DNA of 64,000 bases from Cyclaneusma minus (GCA_037179335.1 JAKZHN010000018.1:310001-374000), one strand, 5' to 3'. Positions 23,037 through 36,167 are shown, counted from the first letter of the stretch. A program made the numbers and translations. The notes: generated from the sequence alone by a model not told the origin.

Positions 23037-26000
23037 CTCTAGTAATCTCAATCATCCCCATCACCTCACATCCTTCTCTCCTCAACCCCACAACCACTCA
23101 TCTAGCAATAAAATCACCTCCTAAATCTCCAAGTACCCGCCGCTGCCATTAGCCATCTCCGTTTCTACCCACCTGACCTAGTCTTACAACTTGTATACGT
23201 CAGGTTCTCACTTTCCCCTCCCCTTTTGTCTACTTTTTTTTGTTGGGGATTCCCCAAGGTTGTTGGGGGAAGACCTAGCCGTCATCGGAGACACAGTCAA
23301 GACACACCACAACGTCTGACGTTTGTGCCCAACTTTCAGACGCCGTACTCTCGTTACATCATTTCCTCGGGACTCGATGTTGTGCTCAGCGCGGAGAGAA
23401 TACCTATCCAGATCTGTTGTGTCAGAGCGATGCCGAAGCGCAAGGCGCTTACGGCTTGCGTCTTGAGGGGTTGAGATCAGCTGGTACAGAGCGAGCCTGG
23501 TTTACCTTTTGTAAGACGTTGGAGATGTCACTGGATGACTTGCAGCCGTTTCAGCGGCTTGACTAGCCTGTCAGTCAATTAATTGGGTGTGTGGATTTTG
23601 AATAATTTGAAATAGATCCATGCGACTGGATAGCCCAAGAGTCAACGGTAACGACGGGTTACCCCAACCAGGGAATAACCAGGAAATAATTCCTGCATGC
23701 CACTGTTTCACTGTTTCACTGTCACAGTCTGTGTACGCGTATACATATGTATATGCAGATATCTATGCCGAATGTGCATCGACGTACAAGATATTGCTGA
23801 GATTCCAAGAACCCAGGAATCTAGAACCGAGGGGGGTAGACGTTTGAAAGGCGCCAATGGGAAAGCCACCCGCGAGCATATGCGCCTGCCTTTACCTTGC
23901 TCGCCTACCTTACCTGCCATTGCCTTGGTCGCCTACCTGACATGCAGCACCTCTTGCCCTGTGCTTCTGCAGCCTACTCCTCACCCGCTGCTCATCACCA
24001 TCATCTGCCCATGCTCTCTCCTGGTCATCCATCACACACCACCCTGGGAACCCGGGAGGACTTTGGGAAGGTGGTGTATACTCCGCCTGCACTATTGCCT
24101 CCCTAAAACAGGGAATATGCAGATGTGTGGAGGATGCTGAGGCAGATGATAGGAAGGCGGCAGATATCACCCATGAAGCATGAGGTATGAGCAAAGGCAG
24201 ATAGGGTCGTTGCACGACGGCCAATGCAGCGGCAAGATGGATGGCAAGATGGCGAGAGGCAGATCAGCAGCAGCTGCAAATCAGAACATCTAGCATATGT
24301 ACATTACAGTAGTTCCCGCTGTGCATGTTCTGATGTGCGGGCTGTGCTTTGCGCAGCCGGTCGGATTACTTGCGTATCGGCCGGCTTTGGTGTGGCGGAA
24401 GCAGGTGAATTCGGGGAAGGAGTAGCCGGTGTGGCATGACATCTTTCGGTGGCCTTGCCGAATGTGCGTGTTTGGGATTATGTGGGATGGGTGCTTGGCA
24501 TTTGGTGATACTCTGAGAGACAGTGGAAAATTGAAAGAGATCGTGATGTATGGATACTTGGAGGAGTGGAATGTGATAGTGTGATAGTGATTGAAGAGGA
24601 GAGTGGGAGTTCACATGATCGGTTTTGAGTGGAGAAGAGGTGGAGAAATTGATCATATGTATGTACATGTACTTCTGGACAGATCTGGGACTATTGACAA
24701 TGACAGAAGGAGATCGGAGCTTTTAGTTTGGCCTTTGATCGACTTACCGGCGTGCGAAAATCAATGCTTCCGATAATCTTCTTGATCTCTCGATGATCTG
24801 AGCGGAGACGGTGAAGAGGGAGCTTAGAGAGACTAGGGATTTCGATAAGTAGCCGCTGATAGCGAGGATCTCCAACATATGCGTAGATCATCCTATTAGA
24901 TTGTGGAGAAGGGAAGGCGCCGTTAGCAGATCATCTAAATTAGAGGCAAATGCATTGGAATTGTGGAGATATCAATCAACAGATGAGGGGCAATCTGTCA
25001 GTCAGTCATCTGTTCGAATTCCGCTCGCAATGGATTTGGAATTCCATGCCCTGACTGCTATGTTGCCTTTCGAGTAGGTACATGATCCAGGGATTCAGGA
25101 TTGAGCGAAGGTCCCTGTGTGGGAGGGGAGTCGTCTGGCGTCGGCGGCTGAGCAGGGGTCGTTGTGATCACGAGGTGCATTGCCGGTGATAGTGGGGTGC
25201 GTGAACGAGTTGGCTTATCGCGTGCTAGACGATGTGATTGGCGCCAAGGGGAGGACGAGGAGACCTCCAGCCACACTTTGAGGGGATTTCTCTGCAGTCA
25301 AGAGGGGCGCCGTTCAAACATGTTTGGACCAAGGCCAGAATGGGCAATTGGCTTGCAGAGGGCTGTGGATAGCCGGATGCGGTCGTCGTGACTTCGTATT
25401 CTGAGATGTTGATAGCTGGGATGATGAGATTGAGGCAGCGTGGCTTCGTCGAGGCCTAGACGGCAGGCAGCTGTTAGTAAATCCGTCAGATCGGCAACGG
25501 GTATGTACATAGATGTTTCAGCGTCGGGCATTTTGGACATTATTCGCGGGGGGCACATGGGCATTGACGCTGTGCCCGTCTTACCGCGCAATATCGATCT
25601 GCCTTCCCGTTACCTGGAGTAAACCATCCGAAAGGAGTAGCGTCCACGGAATCCTCTAGCTCGCGCTTCTCCAGATTCGCGGATGGAACCAAGACTGGAG
25701 GTTGATCATCTGGACTATTCTTGACCGGGCCTTCACGGGCGCTAGGAGGTAGCGGATCCGTTGCGGAAAGTTAGGCAGGACGGGAGCTGACTGGTCCCGC
25801 TCGGGAGGGGAGACTCGAAGTCAATTGAGTCTTTCGAATATTGGTATTGTGGAGTTGCCCTGCTTTGCCGTCAAAGACTCGAATGATTCATCCGCAGAAG
25901 TGGAGACGTGGTGTTTACGTATCCATCCGAGGCGTGCACTGCTAGCCGAAGATATGACAAACTGTGGAATTGACACAAGCCGAGCCGAGGATAGTGCTGC

Positions 26001-29000
26001 TTGTTTTCGCCAGTAATTCTTCGTACTCGTCCGTCTCCCAAAAGACGATGCCACAATTGAGATGGTGCACGCTCCATCAGATTCTCAGTCTTGGCACGAT
26101 TTGTTATCGCTATCGCTGGTTTATCGATAGCGGCGATCGTCGTGGCCCCTCACTCTGATGCGCATCATTTTGGGCTTCCCGCCGTTGCTCAACTCCATAC
26201 TCCGTCGACGCCACACCTGCTGCAAAGTCCCTGCATGCAAGCCGGTTGCTGAGCCCATTCGGCCACTAGGAACTGGGAGCGGGTGTAGCGTGGTCGCAGC
26301 AGCGGAGCGGTGGGTGATCGTGGTGACATCGAAAGTGTGGCTCGTGGAGTCGTGGTGGACGTCGAGCTTGGTCAATGTTGGTCAATCCAAGACTGCTCTC
26401 CGTTGCTTGTGGTGCTCCCGCGACTTGAGCTTGTCCGACCAGTTCGAGCAAATATGGGTGGTTAGCAGGGTGTCTAGTAACTGGGAATTACTCCAATTAA
26501 TTGAGATGGCCCGGGGACTCGACAATTCTGCCGGAAACACGAGCCCAAAATAGCCCATATATGAATTGTGACCAGAAAGGAGACTCGAGTAGCACGCCCT
26601 CCAGACGACCAGATGAGGTGTAAGCTGTGAAGGCGACACACAGCTAGAAGCCACCCACGTCGCCACTCAATTCAATCAATCTGAAGGTGTCGACTCGCAC
26701 AGCAAGGCCATGGTCGACTGTCAGGGCGTCCATTGGAAGCGGCATTGAGCATGAACGCCCCAGCACAATTGACCTTGATCGATGTCTCTGCCGTCACATG
26801 TTACTGGGCCGGCGACGTCAAAGGGCACCATGACGGGCGACGGAGGACCGGCTCGAGTGGGCACGGGAGGCGCCATCTGAGACCAGCCGGCTTGCTGCGA
26901 GAGAAGGTCCTAGCTGTGTGCGTGAAGCTGTCCAGCCATCGCGAACGGCGGATCATGTGCCAGCGCTGGAGAGGGTGTGCAAGCTGTGATTCGGTGAGCA
27001 GATGACAAGTTCGCACGACTCAGATGCTGAAGGCCAACCCACCAATCCGACGGCGAGTGGCCAGGGCCAGCCTGATGCGGAAAGGGGGGGAGGCTGAGAC
27101 GAGGAATATGTCAATTGCATTTGATTGATGGCATTTGAAGTAATTGAGTTGGGCCTCGCTATTTTTGGCGCACTGGTCCGGCGGGAGGGGCATTGAACAA
27201 TGGCGGCGCGAAGTCTCGATGGACTGAGTTTGAGCTGCAAGCAACAGCTGGCTGCTTATTAGCTGTTATGCCTCGACGGCTGGTCTTGTTGGTTTGTTTC
27301 TGTTCGAAAATGACGTGGTCCAAGAGGGAAGGCCGGCAGGCCAGGAAAGCCAGCCTGGACGAGACACGTATGTAGACGCGCTGACGCCCTGCTGCTGTTC
27401 AATGGAGCCGGGTATCGTGACTACATACTACCTGGCTGGAAGAAGACCCAGCCTCAAGTCCTCGGAACATCCCTCGTAACATATGCAGTTGTGAGTTGTT
27501 GGAGTTTCAGGACGGGATAGTTGTTCGCCGGCCAAGGCCCATGAACTTGCGTGGTCGAATTAAACTTGCCGGCCCCCAAACTTCGTCAATGCTACTATGC
27601 CACATGTACCCAGCCTCGTGGCCGAGGTCGAGTGCTGGACGCCCGGAACTATCTCGAATAACTGCGATTCTTGTGGAGAGAGGGATTGGTAATATTCATA
27701 ATAACTTGAAATTGATCGAGTACTTGAGATAATTCGGGCGGTCCATAGTTACTCAAGCAACTGAATCTAAGTCCTTCGAATGCATTGAAGAATTGAGTCC
27801 GCGAGCCACGCAATATCAACCTTTCATTTCGATCCTCGGATTGACTTCAACCGCGGGAGCGAATGCTGGCGAGATTGCATCATTTTTACTTCGTGTGTAT
27901 CGAAGATCACAGGGAAGTCCAAAGCATCTCTGGCACTCTGTTTCTGGCCACTGTCCAGGTCCCCAGCAAAGAGCATATCCTCCATTTAGGTTGGAGATCC
28001 CCGGCAACAGCTGTCGATTGACAGCTCATTGAAGCTGCCCTTGTCAACTCCAGGCATCAGGATCACTCGCGAAGCTGCTGGAACAGAGCAGTAATGAGCA
28101 ATGCATCCGCCCCTCCAGTCCAAGCCCCAATTGCCAGCGTCATCCGGCTGAGTCTTCGTCATCCCACACGGCTTCGTCGGCCGAGGAGGCAACACGTTGA
28201 ACAAGATCTGGTCCGAGTTACGCCGCCCATCTCAATTCCCCATCCACTGCGAAAGCCGAGATCTTGTGATACTGGCCTTGGAGTTTGAGAAAATGCTCCG
28301 AACCGCGAGGCGGGGAGAGTTTGCGGCCGATTGCTGTCATCTCCAAACTCAAAAGAGGGCTGGCCAAGCATGGACGGAACTCATCAAGCCATGAACCAAT
28401 CTCGTGCGTTGCGGAGGCCAGCGTTTCCTTCGAGGCTTCCGCAAGCTCTGCCCAACGTACGAGACCGACTCAGAAGACGCAAATGTAACGTCATGCTAGC
28501 CCCAGGAGTCGATGTTCATGCCGCGATGCCTGGCCAGTTCACACCAAGATTGTTTCCTTTTCTTTTAGACGAGGGGGGAAAAATACAATTCAGGGCGACG
28601 AGAGCCGGGCCAATTGAAAAGGCGACCGAGTAATGCAGTGCGAGTCTTAGTGGAAGGAATCTTCGCCCGAGTTTTTCTTTTCTTCTCTTGACTCTTAGCC
28701 TCGAGCTGTGTTTCTTTTGACGAATTAAGGCGTCAGGGGAAGCGGACAACAACAACAACCAACAATTGAGCCCGCTTGTTGGATCTTTCAGCTGTCTCCA
28801 ACAAATGATATCGACGGCGGTGCGACTCTGCAGACTATTATTCCTCGTGTGATGGGCGTAGCGCGCTCGAGTAGGAAATGGTGGTCATTGTCGATGTCTT
28901 ACAGGTCGTAAAAGAGGGCAAATAAAGCACGTAACTAGCCTCAGCGCTGCGGCCAAGCATCAATTAGCATTCCGTGAATTCAGGATGGGGGAGCCAAATG

Positions 29001-30638
29001 CCGATCCGGAGAACCAAGAGTAGAGCTTGAATCTGTCAATCAATTGGAACAAATAATGTCGAGATAAATGTTCAAGTCCATGTGCGGGCGGCAGTGGTCT
29101 GGAGTTTGGTCACTTTGGTGGCTCAGACAATCAATGCGCTGGATCTTGGAAAAGAGTCAATGCCTCCGCGCTAACCGAAAGCGGACTAGCATTCTCCCCT
29201 TGGTGAGCCGACTCATTCTCGACTGGTTTTTCCAATCCCACAATCCGCATTCAGCATTTTCTGATTGAAAGACGCCGCCACGATCAACCCAGCCAGAACG
29301 ACAGCAAGTCCATGCTGCTGAGCCCAGCTCTCAAAGCAAGCCGCCAAGCCGTCGCAGCCCATTGGCCAATCCCACCGCCAATCCGCCGTCGCTGGTCCCC
29401 CCAATTGGCCTTTCAGCCCCCTTCCAGCACATTCCAGGCGCGTGGGACAAGCTTTGAACAGCAGCATTGAGCGAAAGAGTCTGGCCTGCGAAGCCGCCAG
29501 GAAGGGCTGGACTGTTGGTGACAGCACGCTGGCCTCGTCCAATTGGCGCGTCCGCCTCGTTGGCTTCGACACCGACCAGAATTGGATTCAAGTGGCATCT
29601 TCACCGTGTCAAGAACCGTGACCGCTGGTCGCCGACGGCTGGGCTATCGGGCGCCCCATGCTTCTCTACCACGGCGGAGTGCAGGCGTTGGCGTCTGCCA
29701 GAACTCCAGCACTGCGGAGACGAACGAGGACGGCCACGCAAGCGCTTAGGGCCTGAAGGGTCTCAATTGTTGGTTCGGACTCTCTGACTGCGCCCTGTGA
29801 AGTCACAGGGCAAGAATCGCATTATTGGACGAGAGAGGCAAGGCTTCGTTCGCTCCAGACGGATCGCTTGGCTTGCCTCAGCGCGCCCCTCACCCCTCCA
29901 CTCGACTGGATCATTCTGTGCTGTTGCCTGGGCCCTGCCGCTGCCACCAGATGCCATATTTATCCTCCTCTTCATATATCCTCCTCCCACACCCTGCACT
30001 TTATTCCTCTGCCGCACTAACAGGCGCGCTAAGAAAAGTGATAGCCCGATCGGGCCATGCCACAGGCCGTACCGGGCTAGCGCGGGTCGAGAAAGGCAAA
30101 TGGGTGGTAGTGACTCAGGTCGTCACATCAGTGCTCACTTGACTCTTGGTTCAGTGATGCCTTCTGACTACTCTCTTGCTAGGCACACCAAAACGAGACA
30201 GCCACTCCCATGGTCACTAACATATATCACTGTGCTCCAGTGTTCCTCATGCTTTGCTACAAATACATATGCTTACCCGCACCCCGAACTTACACAGCTT
30301 TTCCATTCTAGCCTGCTCTTCTGCTCCCAGACTCCACCGTCTAAAGAAATCGACACTCGCCTTGTTCGCTTGCTGCTCCGCTTGCACATACCCCGACACA
30401 GCCTTGGCAGCTGGCATTGACGGAAACCGCAACAATCAAACAAAGGAGGATAAAGTTCCCGCCTCAGCTGAATCCTCCACAAGCTGCTCCCCACATCCAT
30501 TGCACCCAATCCACGGTTGCTGAGAAGACTCTTAACCACGCCGCCCCGCCGTAAGAGTCATCCTCAATCGCTTCGCACCTTCAATCGCCTCCTAACTCCG
30601 ATATTGCCACCCGGCAGCCGTCCCACGCCGCCATCGAG
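23037..30638. other. Gene desert upstream of the SWIRM-domain gene
   Basis: About 7.6 kb in which no frame exceeds chance quality: all are short, motif-free and matched by others on the opposite strand. I see no transposase, reverse transcriptase, terminal repeats, tRNA or 5S rRNA. Base composition looks balanced with CpG present, so it does not look like repeat-induced-point-mutated AT-rich DNA. The right part is rich in CAATTG. The last 600 bases are CT-rich, as expected for the promoter and leader of the gene at 30639. Confidence 0.55.
25345..29769. promoter_or_regulatory. Cluster of CAATTG hexamers
   Basis: CAATTG occurs at 25345, 25822, 26054, 26766, 27112, 28128, 28611, 28763, 29041, 29402, 29540 and 29764: twelve in 4.4 kb, where about one is expected by chance. 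Several share flanks (CAATTGAG or CCAATTGG). This could be a distal regulatory region of the SWIRM-domain gene; the binding factor is unknown. Confidence 0.25.
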
Positions 30639-31937
30639 ATGGATGACAAAAGTCACAGTCCTTCGAACCTGCAACCTTCTACTACCTTCGACACTCCTCA
30701 GACATCTACCTACCTACCCTCAATTCGATTGATAACCAGCACTCTTCCATCGCCATTGAACTCCCGCCATACAATGCATTACTCTACTCCCTCTCGCACT
30801 GCTTCTGGCGGGGCAATGGCTCCGGCCTGGATGGGCAACAAGGGCAACCTAATCTCACCCGAAGAGCCAATCCGGGACAGCTTCAGACGTACCTCGCCCG
30901 GCGTTCCAATGCCCTCGAAATCCGGGATGGGCCCTTCAAGGGCTCCAATCTCTCCACCTATCTCACCCGATACGCCATTCATCGACCCTCGCGAGCGATC
31001 GAATGGCATCACAGATCCGATTCTGTACCCCAGCCGAGATGCATCGGGATCCCAATCGCCGCCACATCAGCCACTGTTTCGGGAGAATAGCATGGCCGTC
31101 GTAGCCTCCCATGTGGCAGCATCCCGAGCCGAATTCGAGCCCCTCGGCGTCGCTCCTCCTCAGACCGAAGAATACCTCGAGGCATTGGAGTTCAAGAGCC
31201 GGATGTTCAAGAGCCAAGTCATGGCACCCTACATTTCCAATCCACAGTCATGGCTGTCCCGCGAACGGAATCAGCTCGCCGAGGACCTGATGGAGCGGAG
31301 GGGCTTGTCATATACACCAAGGCCACAGTCACGGCCGCAGTCACGGCACATGGCAATTGCACCACGGCCAGTCAAAGCTAATGCTCCGACTGCTGTGCCG
31401 CGTGCTGTCGCCAAGGTCAGTCGACCGGCAGCTACTCGCGTTGATACTGCCGGTAAAGTGACCAAGCCAACGAGAGAGAAGAAGCCCCGTAAAGAGCATG
31501 GTGAAGGTCAAATCCGCCAATTCACCCAGTCTACCCGGGAAGACAAAGACTTCAACTCGGTACCGGACTACTGCCCGCCAACGTCGACTCTACCGGAGAA
31601 CCCGAATTGCTTGAAGGTCGAGTGGAAGGGACAGTTGCTATCTATGGAGAACGACTCCCTCCGCGATGTCCTGCCTCCACAAGAGCTTCTCCTGGCTTCT
31701 ATCCTCCGCCTCGACGGCGCAACCTACCTTACCAGCAAGCGCCGTATGTTCCTCTCCCGTCTCGAGTGTCTCAAGAAGGGCAAGGACTTCCGCAAGACCG
31801 ATGCCCAGCAAGCATGCAAGATCGACGTCAACAAAGCCAGCAAACTCTGGACTGCATACGAGAAAGTGGGCTGGCTCGATCCCAAGTACATGCTTGGATA
31901 CCTGAACGACCCTGCTGCAAACAATTTGCCTCAATAA
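30639..31937 (+). CDS. SWIRM-domain protein (Fun19 / Laf1-Laf2-like)
   Basis: A single exon encodes 432 aa. Residues 1 to about 300 are Ser/Pro-rich and probably disordered, with a conserved-looking patch EEYLEALEFKSRMFKSQVMA. From about 310 to 415 there is a SWIRM domain: DYCPPTSTL, then VEWKGQ, PPQELLLASILRLDGATYL, then KRRMF and a final helix with KIDVNKASKLWTAYEKVGWL. SWIRM is a histone-tail or DNA-binding module of chromatin complexes. Fungal proteins with this layout are yeast Fun19/Yor338w and S. pombe Laf1/Laf2, the latter linked to the Clr6/Rpd3L deacetylase; membership in that complex is inferred. The ATG at 30639 is the first in a long frame and is followed by typical codon use. 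An unusually long gene-free region precedes it. Confidence 0.85.
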   Translation: MDDKSHSPSNLQPSTTFDTPQTSTYLPSIRLITSTLPSPLNSRHTMHYSTPSRTASGGAMAPAWMGNKGNLISPEEPIRDSFRRTSPGVPMPSKSGMGPSRAPISPPISPDTPFIDPRERSNGITDPILYPSRDASGSQSPPHQPLFRENSMAVVASHVAASRAEFEPLGVAPPQTEEYLEALEFKSRMFKSQVMAPYISNPQSWLSRERNQLAEDLMERRGLSYTPRPQSRPQSRHMAIAPRPVKANAPTAVPRAVAKVSRPAATRVDTAGKVTKPTREKKPRKEHGEGQIRQFTQSTREDKDFNSVPDYCPPTSTLPENPNCLKVEWKGQLLSMENDSLRDVLPPQELLLASILRLDGATYLTSKRRMFLSRLECLKKGKDFRKTDAQQACKIDVNKASKLWTAYEKVGWLDPKYMLGYLNDPAANNLPQ

Positions 31938-33966
31938 TTGATTCGCATTACATACCATCGAGCATTTCGCTTCAACTAGCATTCGTCGACGATATAAAGC
32001 TTTAACGATATACATACTACTCACTATACCTCTACGCCTTTTGATTTTCTACGGGCAGCGCCCACGGATATGGTTCGGAATACCACCATGCGGCGTTTAC
32101 ACATCCACCACTGTCGGTTGTCTTTCCAGGATTATGGGAATCATGCATTACGGGATTATGGGATACTGGGGTTAGTTGGATCTGGGTAATCGGCGTTCTG
32201 GGAACTGGGATTCTGGGACTCGGAGGATACTCAACGGCCTCTGCATGCGTGCAGTCGGCATTAGATTGATATTTTCTTTTCGGGCTTGCTCTTATCCAGC
32301 AGCCACAGCGTGCACATTTCTGGGATGGTTGACTGGTAGCTAGGATTATTGAGAATTGGACTGGGCTGTGACCAAGGTCGCCCGTGAGCATTTACATTGG
32401 ATTTTATGGTCTTAGTGTATGGGGACTTAATACAGAGACTTCACTCAAGTCAGATGCTTTTGCAAACTTGTTGATATGAATGTCATCTATGATTTTGGAT
32501 TGGTGAGGCTTTGATATGATGACACTCGTATCATGGAGAATTCCTAGATTCACTTCTTCACTAATCGGATCGCGCCGTATTACTCCATTCTGGTGGATAT
32601 AGGGTACAAAGAGTTTTGCACGATTCGACAAACACGGCTCGTGTAGCACATCACCCAGGAGTCTTCATTCTAGACGAGTCAGAGGGGGACTAGGAGCACG
32701 GAGGTGAAACATTGTGGAAGCCTTTTCTTTCCGGAATCCGGGGAAGCGCAACAACCATTGGTCTCCGAATATCCTCAGATTCTAGTAGATGCAAAGGTTC
32801 CCTCCGCCACTCGAAGTCCGGGCTTCTAATCATTCTATTCCGTGCGAATCAGGGAGAAGTTCAAAGCCGCCATAGTGGCACCGTCGGGCACGCAGAGGTA
32901 TCGTTTGAAAAAGCAAAGAGTGAGAAAAGGTTTGCGGCTTTGCCTCCCCGGCCGTATCAGCGCGTATCTAAATGCAGGTGATCGTGTGTCCTTGAAAGCT
33001 AATGGATCACAAACTTCAGGCCGTAGACCCGGTCGGTGGGTTCCAACTGGCTGAGACTTGTGGTCTGTGATCTACTGATGGATGGTATCACTGTCACCGG
33101 AATTTCTCCCTAGACCCTGGAGAACGGTTAGGCACGGCTAGCATTAAGGATTTGGTAGACTGGTAGTGGATGGAATCGAGGATGGAGGCTACTGGCGGCA
33201 GGCGGCTCGACGGGCTCCTTATCGCAAACCTTGTCGGTGCCGTCGCGGTTTGGGAGACGCGTATGAGAGATCGAAGTACTTTACGCGGAGCCCAGGCCTT
33301 TCACATGAAAATGCGAGGGAGGGGTGTTGTGGCTGTGCTGGTGCTGATGCCAAGAAACCAAGGTGGCGCAGGTGCACGTGATGGGTGATGTGCCGAGGTA
33401 AGGTTTTGAGTTTCTGAAGCTGAGCTGGCGTCGGAGGTTGGAGCCGCTCGCTGACGATGACTTTTTGGGATCGGATGAGGCTGCACGGGAAGACCGTTGA
33501 GCACACGACAGCACAGCGACGACGATTTTCGATTCTTTGACGAAAGAGCTTCGGGGAAAGTACTTGTTTGATTTTATGAGGAGGTAGTCGCTTTGAACAA
33601 GGTACTAGGGTGGTTGGAATTGAAGTTTTACGGAACGACGGGAGGAGGCCGGACCAGGGGAAGGGGGAGGTAAGAGGCTGACTCGTTTGGAAACCCGACA
33701 TTGAGCGAAACGAAGCAACGAAAGACGAGGATTACGGAACTCGAGAATCTTGAGGAACGCGACGACAGCGCGTGTAATTGGGGGAAGGTTGTTTTCATCG
33801 CCGCAGACTCGCGCAAACTCATCGTGGATTTATAAGTCGGGGAACCCAGAGCTCGAAGACTTCGCGACTCTGCTGTCACTATTTCGAAGTCGCCACAGCT
33901 CACCTCAATCCCATCCTCTCCAACTCAGCGACCAGCTCTACGTAGCTCCCCTTTCGAACCGCGGAA
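31938..33966. other. Intergenic, no supported gene
   Basis: Contains the SWIRM gene 3' UTR and the PEX16 promoter. At about 32125-32230 there is a G-rich, roughly 20-nt periodic stretch (GGATTATGGGA, GGGATACTGGGG, GGGATTCTGGGA) that may be a distant form of the window's 19-nt repeats. No coding frame is convincing. Confidence 0.5.
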
Positions 33967-35364
33967 ATGGACACCCTCAAATCCGGCGCATCAAGCGCGC
34001 GCAAAAAAGCTCAAAATGCAACCACCGCAACCACAACCCAGCTCCAAAAACTCGACCTCCGCCCCTCCTCCCTCCTCAACCAATACTCCACCTTCATAAC
34101 CACCCATGCCTCCTCCGTCTCCTCCATCGAATCCACTCTCCGCAGTCTAACCTACCTCCTCCCCACGCGCCTCTCCTCCATCTCAACCTCCGCCCAATCC
34201 GCCGACCTAGCTTCCGAATCCCTGCATTCCTTCATCCAACTACTTTCTCTCTATCACGACACTTTACTATCCCGCGCCGTAGCAAAACTGCCTGGTATGC
34301 CTAGACTTACGATTTACAACCGCTATACGAAATACTGGTATGAGAAAAGCGGGATTTACCGGAAAGCGGCGGTGTTGTTGCAGATGTTGACATATACTGA
34401 ATTGCTGTGGGAGATGGCGGCGAGGCGGAAAGGGGAAAGGGTTAGGTGGCGCGTGGTAGTGGTTATAGAGGCGCTGAAAGCAGGATGTCGTCTGTTGATG
34501 CTTTGGAGTTCAGGAGGACGAATGGTTGTCAGTCCTGGTGTGCCTGAGCGGGTGAATATTCCCGAGCCTGAAAATGAGAACGAGGAAGAAGATGAAGAGG
34601 ATGAATTGGAGAGATTGGAAGGAGTGGAGGTGGAGAGGTTGAGCAGGGAAAAGGAGAGGGAGAGGGGCGGAGGTGATGCAGATAGCGGTGTAGCGGACCT
34701 CGGATCGACGAGTTCGCAGGGTGTAAGGACGCCGCCGAATTATAATGATGCGCTTGATGCTGCTGCTAGAAGGAGAGTGGGCGGGAAAGGGAAGGAGAAG
34801 GAATGGAAGGGTGAGAGGACGGGACTGGTGATTCCGCAATTGCCGGATCCGAATCAGATACACAGCTATCTGCTCAGCAAAGTGCTGACAGCCGAAGATG
34901 TCAAGCCGGCACCATCACTAATGCACCGTGTGCGCGGCAGCAAACAGCTAGCCGAATATCTGTATATTCTCCGTCCGGTAGTTTATGCGATTGCGTTGGC
35001 CAGGGCGAGAGATAAGAAATCTTGGAGTCCGTGGTTGTTGGGTGTGGCGATGGAGCTCGCAGCCTTGCAGTTGCGGAAGGATGCGAAGGTGCGAGGGAGC
35101 GGGGCGATGGGGATGCCTTGGGGAACGACGGGGCGTGAGATGAGGGGGAAGGGGTATAGTAGGGAGACGAAATTGGAAATGGAGGAGTGGAGTAGGAGGG
35201 TTTGGCAGATGGGGTGGTGGGCGATGAGGGGGGCGTTTTATGATAGGGTTACACAGGGGGTGGTTAAGGGGACCGTGGATAGGCTGCCCAACCTGGTGGG
35301 TGGGATTGTGGAGGATTATAAGTGGCTGTGGGATAATTATTACTTTGCTACGGCGACGATGTGA
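33967..35364 (+). CDS. PEX16: Peroxisomal membrane biogenesis protein Pex16
   Basis: A single exon of 465 aa that matches the peroxin-16 family. The N-terminal third has the family pattern YSTFITTHASSVSSIESTLRSLTYLLP, followed by FIQLLSLYHDTLL and, later, LTIYNRYTKYW and the helix around LLQMLTYTELLWEMAARR. The C-terminal third carries ILRPVVYAIALARARDKKSWSPWLLGVAMELAAL, another conserved block. Pex16 sits in the peroxisomal membrane; in animals and filamentous fungi it takes part in inserting peroxisomal membrane proteins and in peroxisome formation. An acidic linker (residues about 200-225, Glu/Asp run) and a low-complexity stretch interrupt the middle, as in other fungal homologues. The start ATG GAC ACC follows a pyrimidine-rich leader. 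It has no obvious functional link to its neighbours. Confidence 0.9.
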   Translation: MDTLKSGASSARKKAQNATTATTTQLQKLDLRPSSLLNQYSTFITTHASSVSSIESTLRSLTYLLPTRLSSISTSAQSADLASESLHSFIQLLSLYHDTLLSRAVAKLPGMPRLTIYNRYTKYWYEKSGIYRKAAVLLQMLTYTELLWEMAARRKGERVRWRVVVVIEALKAGCRLLMLWSSGGRMVVSPGVPERVNIPEPENENEEEDEEDELERLEGVEVERLSREKERERGGGDADSGVADLGSTSSQGVRTPPNYNDALDAAARRRVGGKGKEKEWKGERTGLVIPQLPDPNQIHSYLLSKVLTAEDVKPAPSLMHRVRGSKQLAEYLYILRPVVYAIALARARDKKSWSPWLLGVAMELAALQLRKDAKVRGSGAMGMPWGTTGREMRGKGYSRETKLEMEEWSRRVWQMGWWAMRGAFYDRVTQGVVKGTVDRLPNLVGGIVEDYKWLWDNYYFATATM

Positions 35365-36167
35365 GGGCTGGGGATGGGGATGTGGTTGGAGATGGGCTGG
35401 ATCGGGTGGAATGGATTTGTGCATGGCGTCTTGGTGTTTTCTGCATGGGTTGAATTGCACAATGCTGATATTCGTGGGGGCATCTTCTCGAGTGGATGGG
35501 GAATTTGCTATGTATTTTGTGGGTTTGTCACTCTGTGTGAGATGTTCAGGATCCTTTGAAAGGCAGAGCCTGGGACATTTGAGTCGAGTAGGAATGAATC
35601 AAGAGCCGCTTTGGCTGTGTTTTCTCGCACCCTGGGAAGTTCCTGGGAAAGTGCCAGTATTCGCTGGATATGACCTCGCGGCCTGTGAAAGCTGCCGTGG
35701 ATGTGTTGACGGCTAGGCGAGGTGGTCAAAGACACAATGTTCTTGCCAATCCCAGCTGATGGGGAAAGTAAAAAGCGTCAGTGACAGCAGTGAGTTCAGG
35801 GAGCAGTGCCTCTTGAATCTCTGACCGGGATCCTGGTTGAGTGGGAGGATAGGCCCGCGATGCAGCTTTCTCCCTTTCTCTGTCTTGTTTCACACGACCT
35901 AGCAAATGATCAGAGGAAACAGAGAGGCAGATCTGCTCAGCTGGTGATAAAGTCAGAAAGTGGAAGAGAGCTCGATGGTTATGCTTTTCGGTTTCGGGAC
36001 AGGGATATGTTTGATGGTGTGATTGAGTTCGCGGTGACTTGGGAAGTTCCTTGTAGCTTCAGTGAGCTATCTATCACGACTTGCAGTCTCGGGCTGACTT
36101 TTAGAAAAGTTTCCTTAACGGGCTGCAGCATGCCGCACTTCAGATTGGACCCCGGGTAACCGTAGTA
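35365..36167. other. Intergenic, no supported gene
   Basis: 3' flank of PEX16. Frames reach 117 codons (35806-36159, +) but lack an ATG and any motif. Confidence 0.5.

Noticed and set aside
29797..30420. 207-codon plus-strand frame upstream of the SWIRM gene
   Set aside because: No ATG near its start, composition of a CT-rich leader, no motif; more likely promoter and 5' UTR.
32125..32230. G-rich stretch with roughly 20-nt rhythm
   Set aside because: Period is irregular and the GGAATATTCC core is missing, so I did not count it among the 19-nt arrays.
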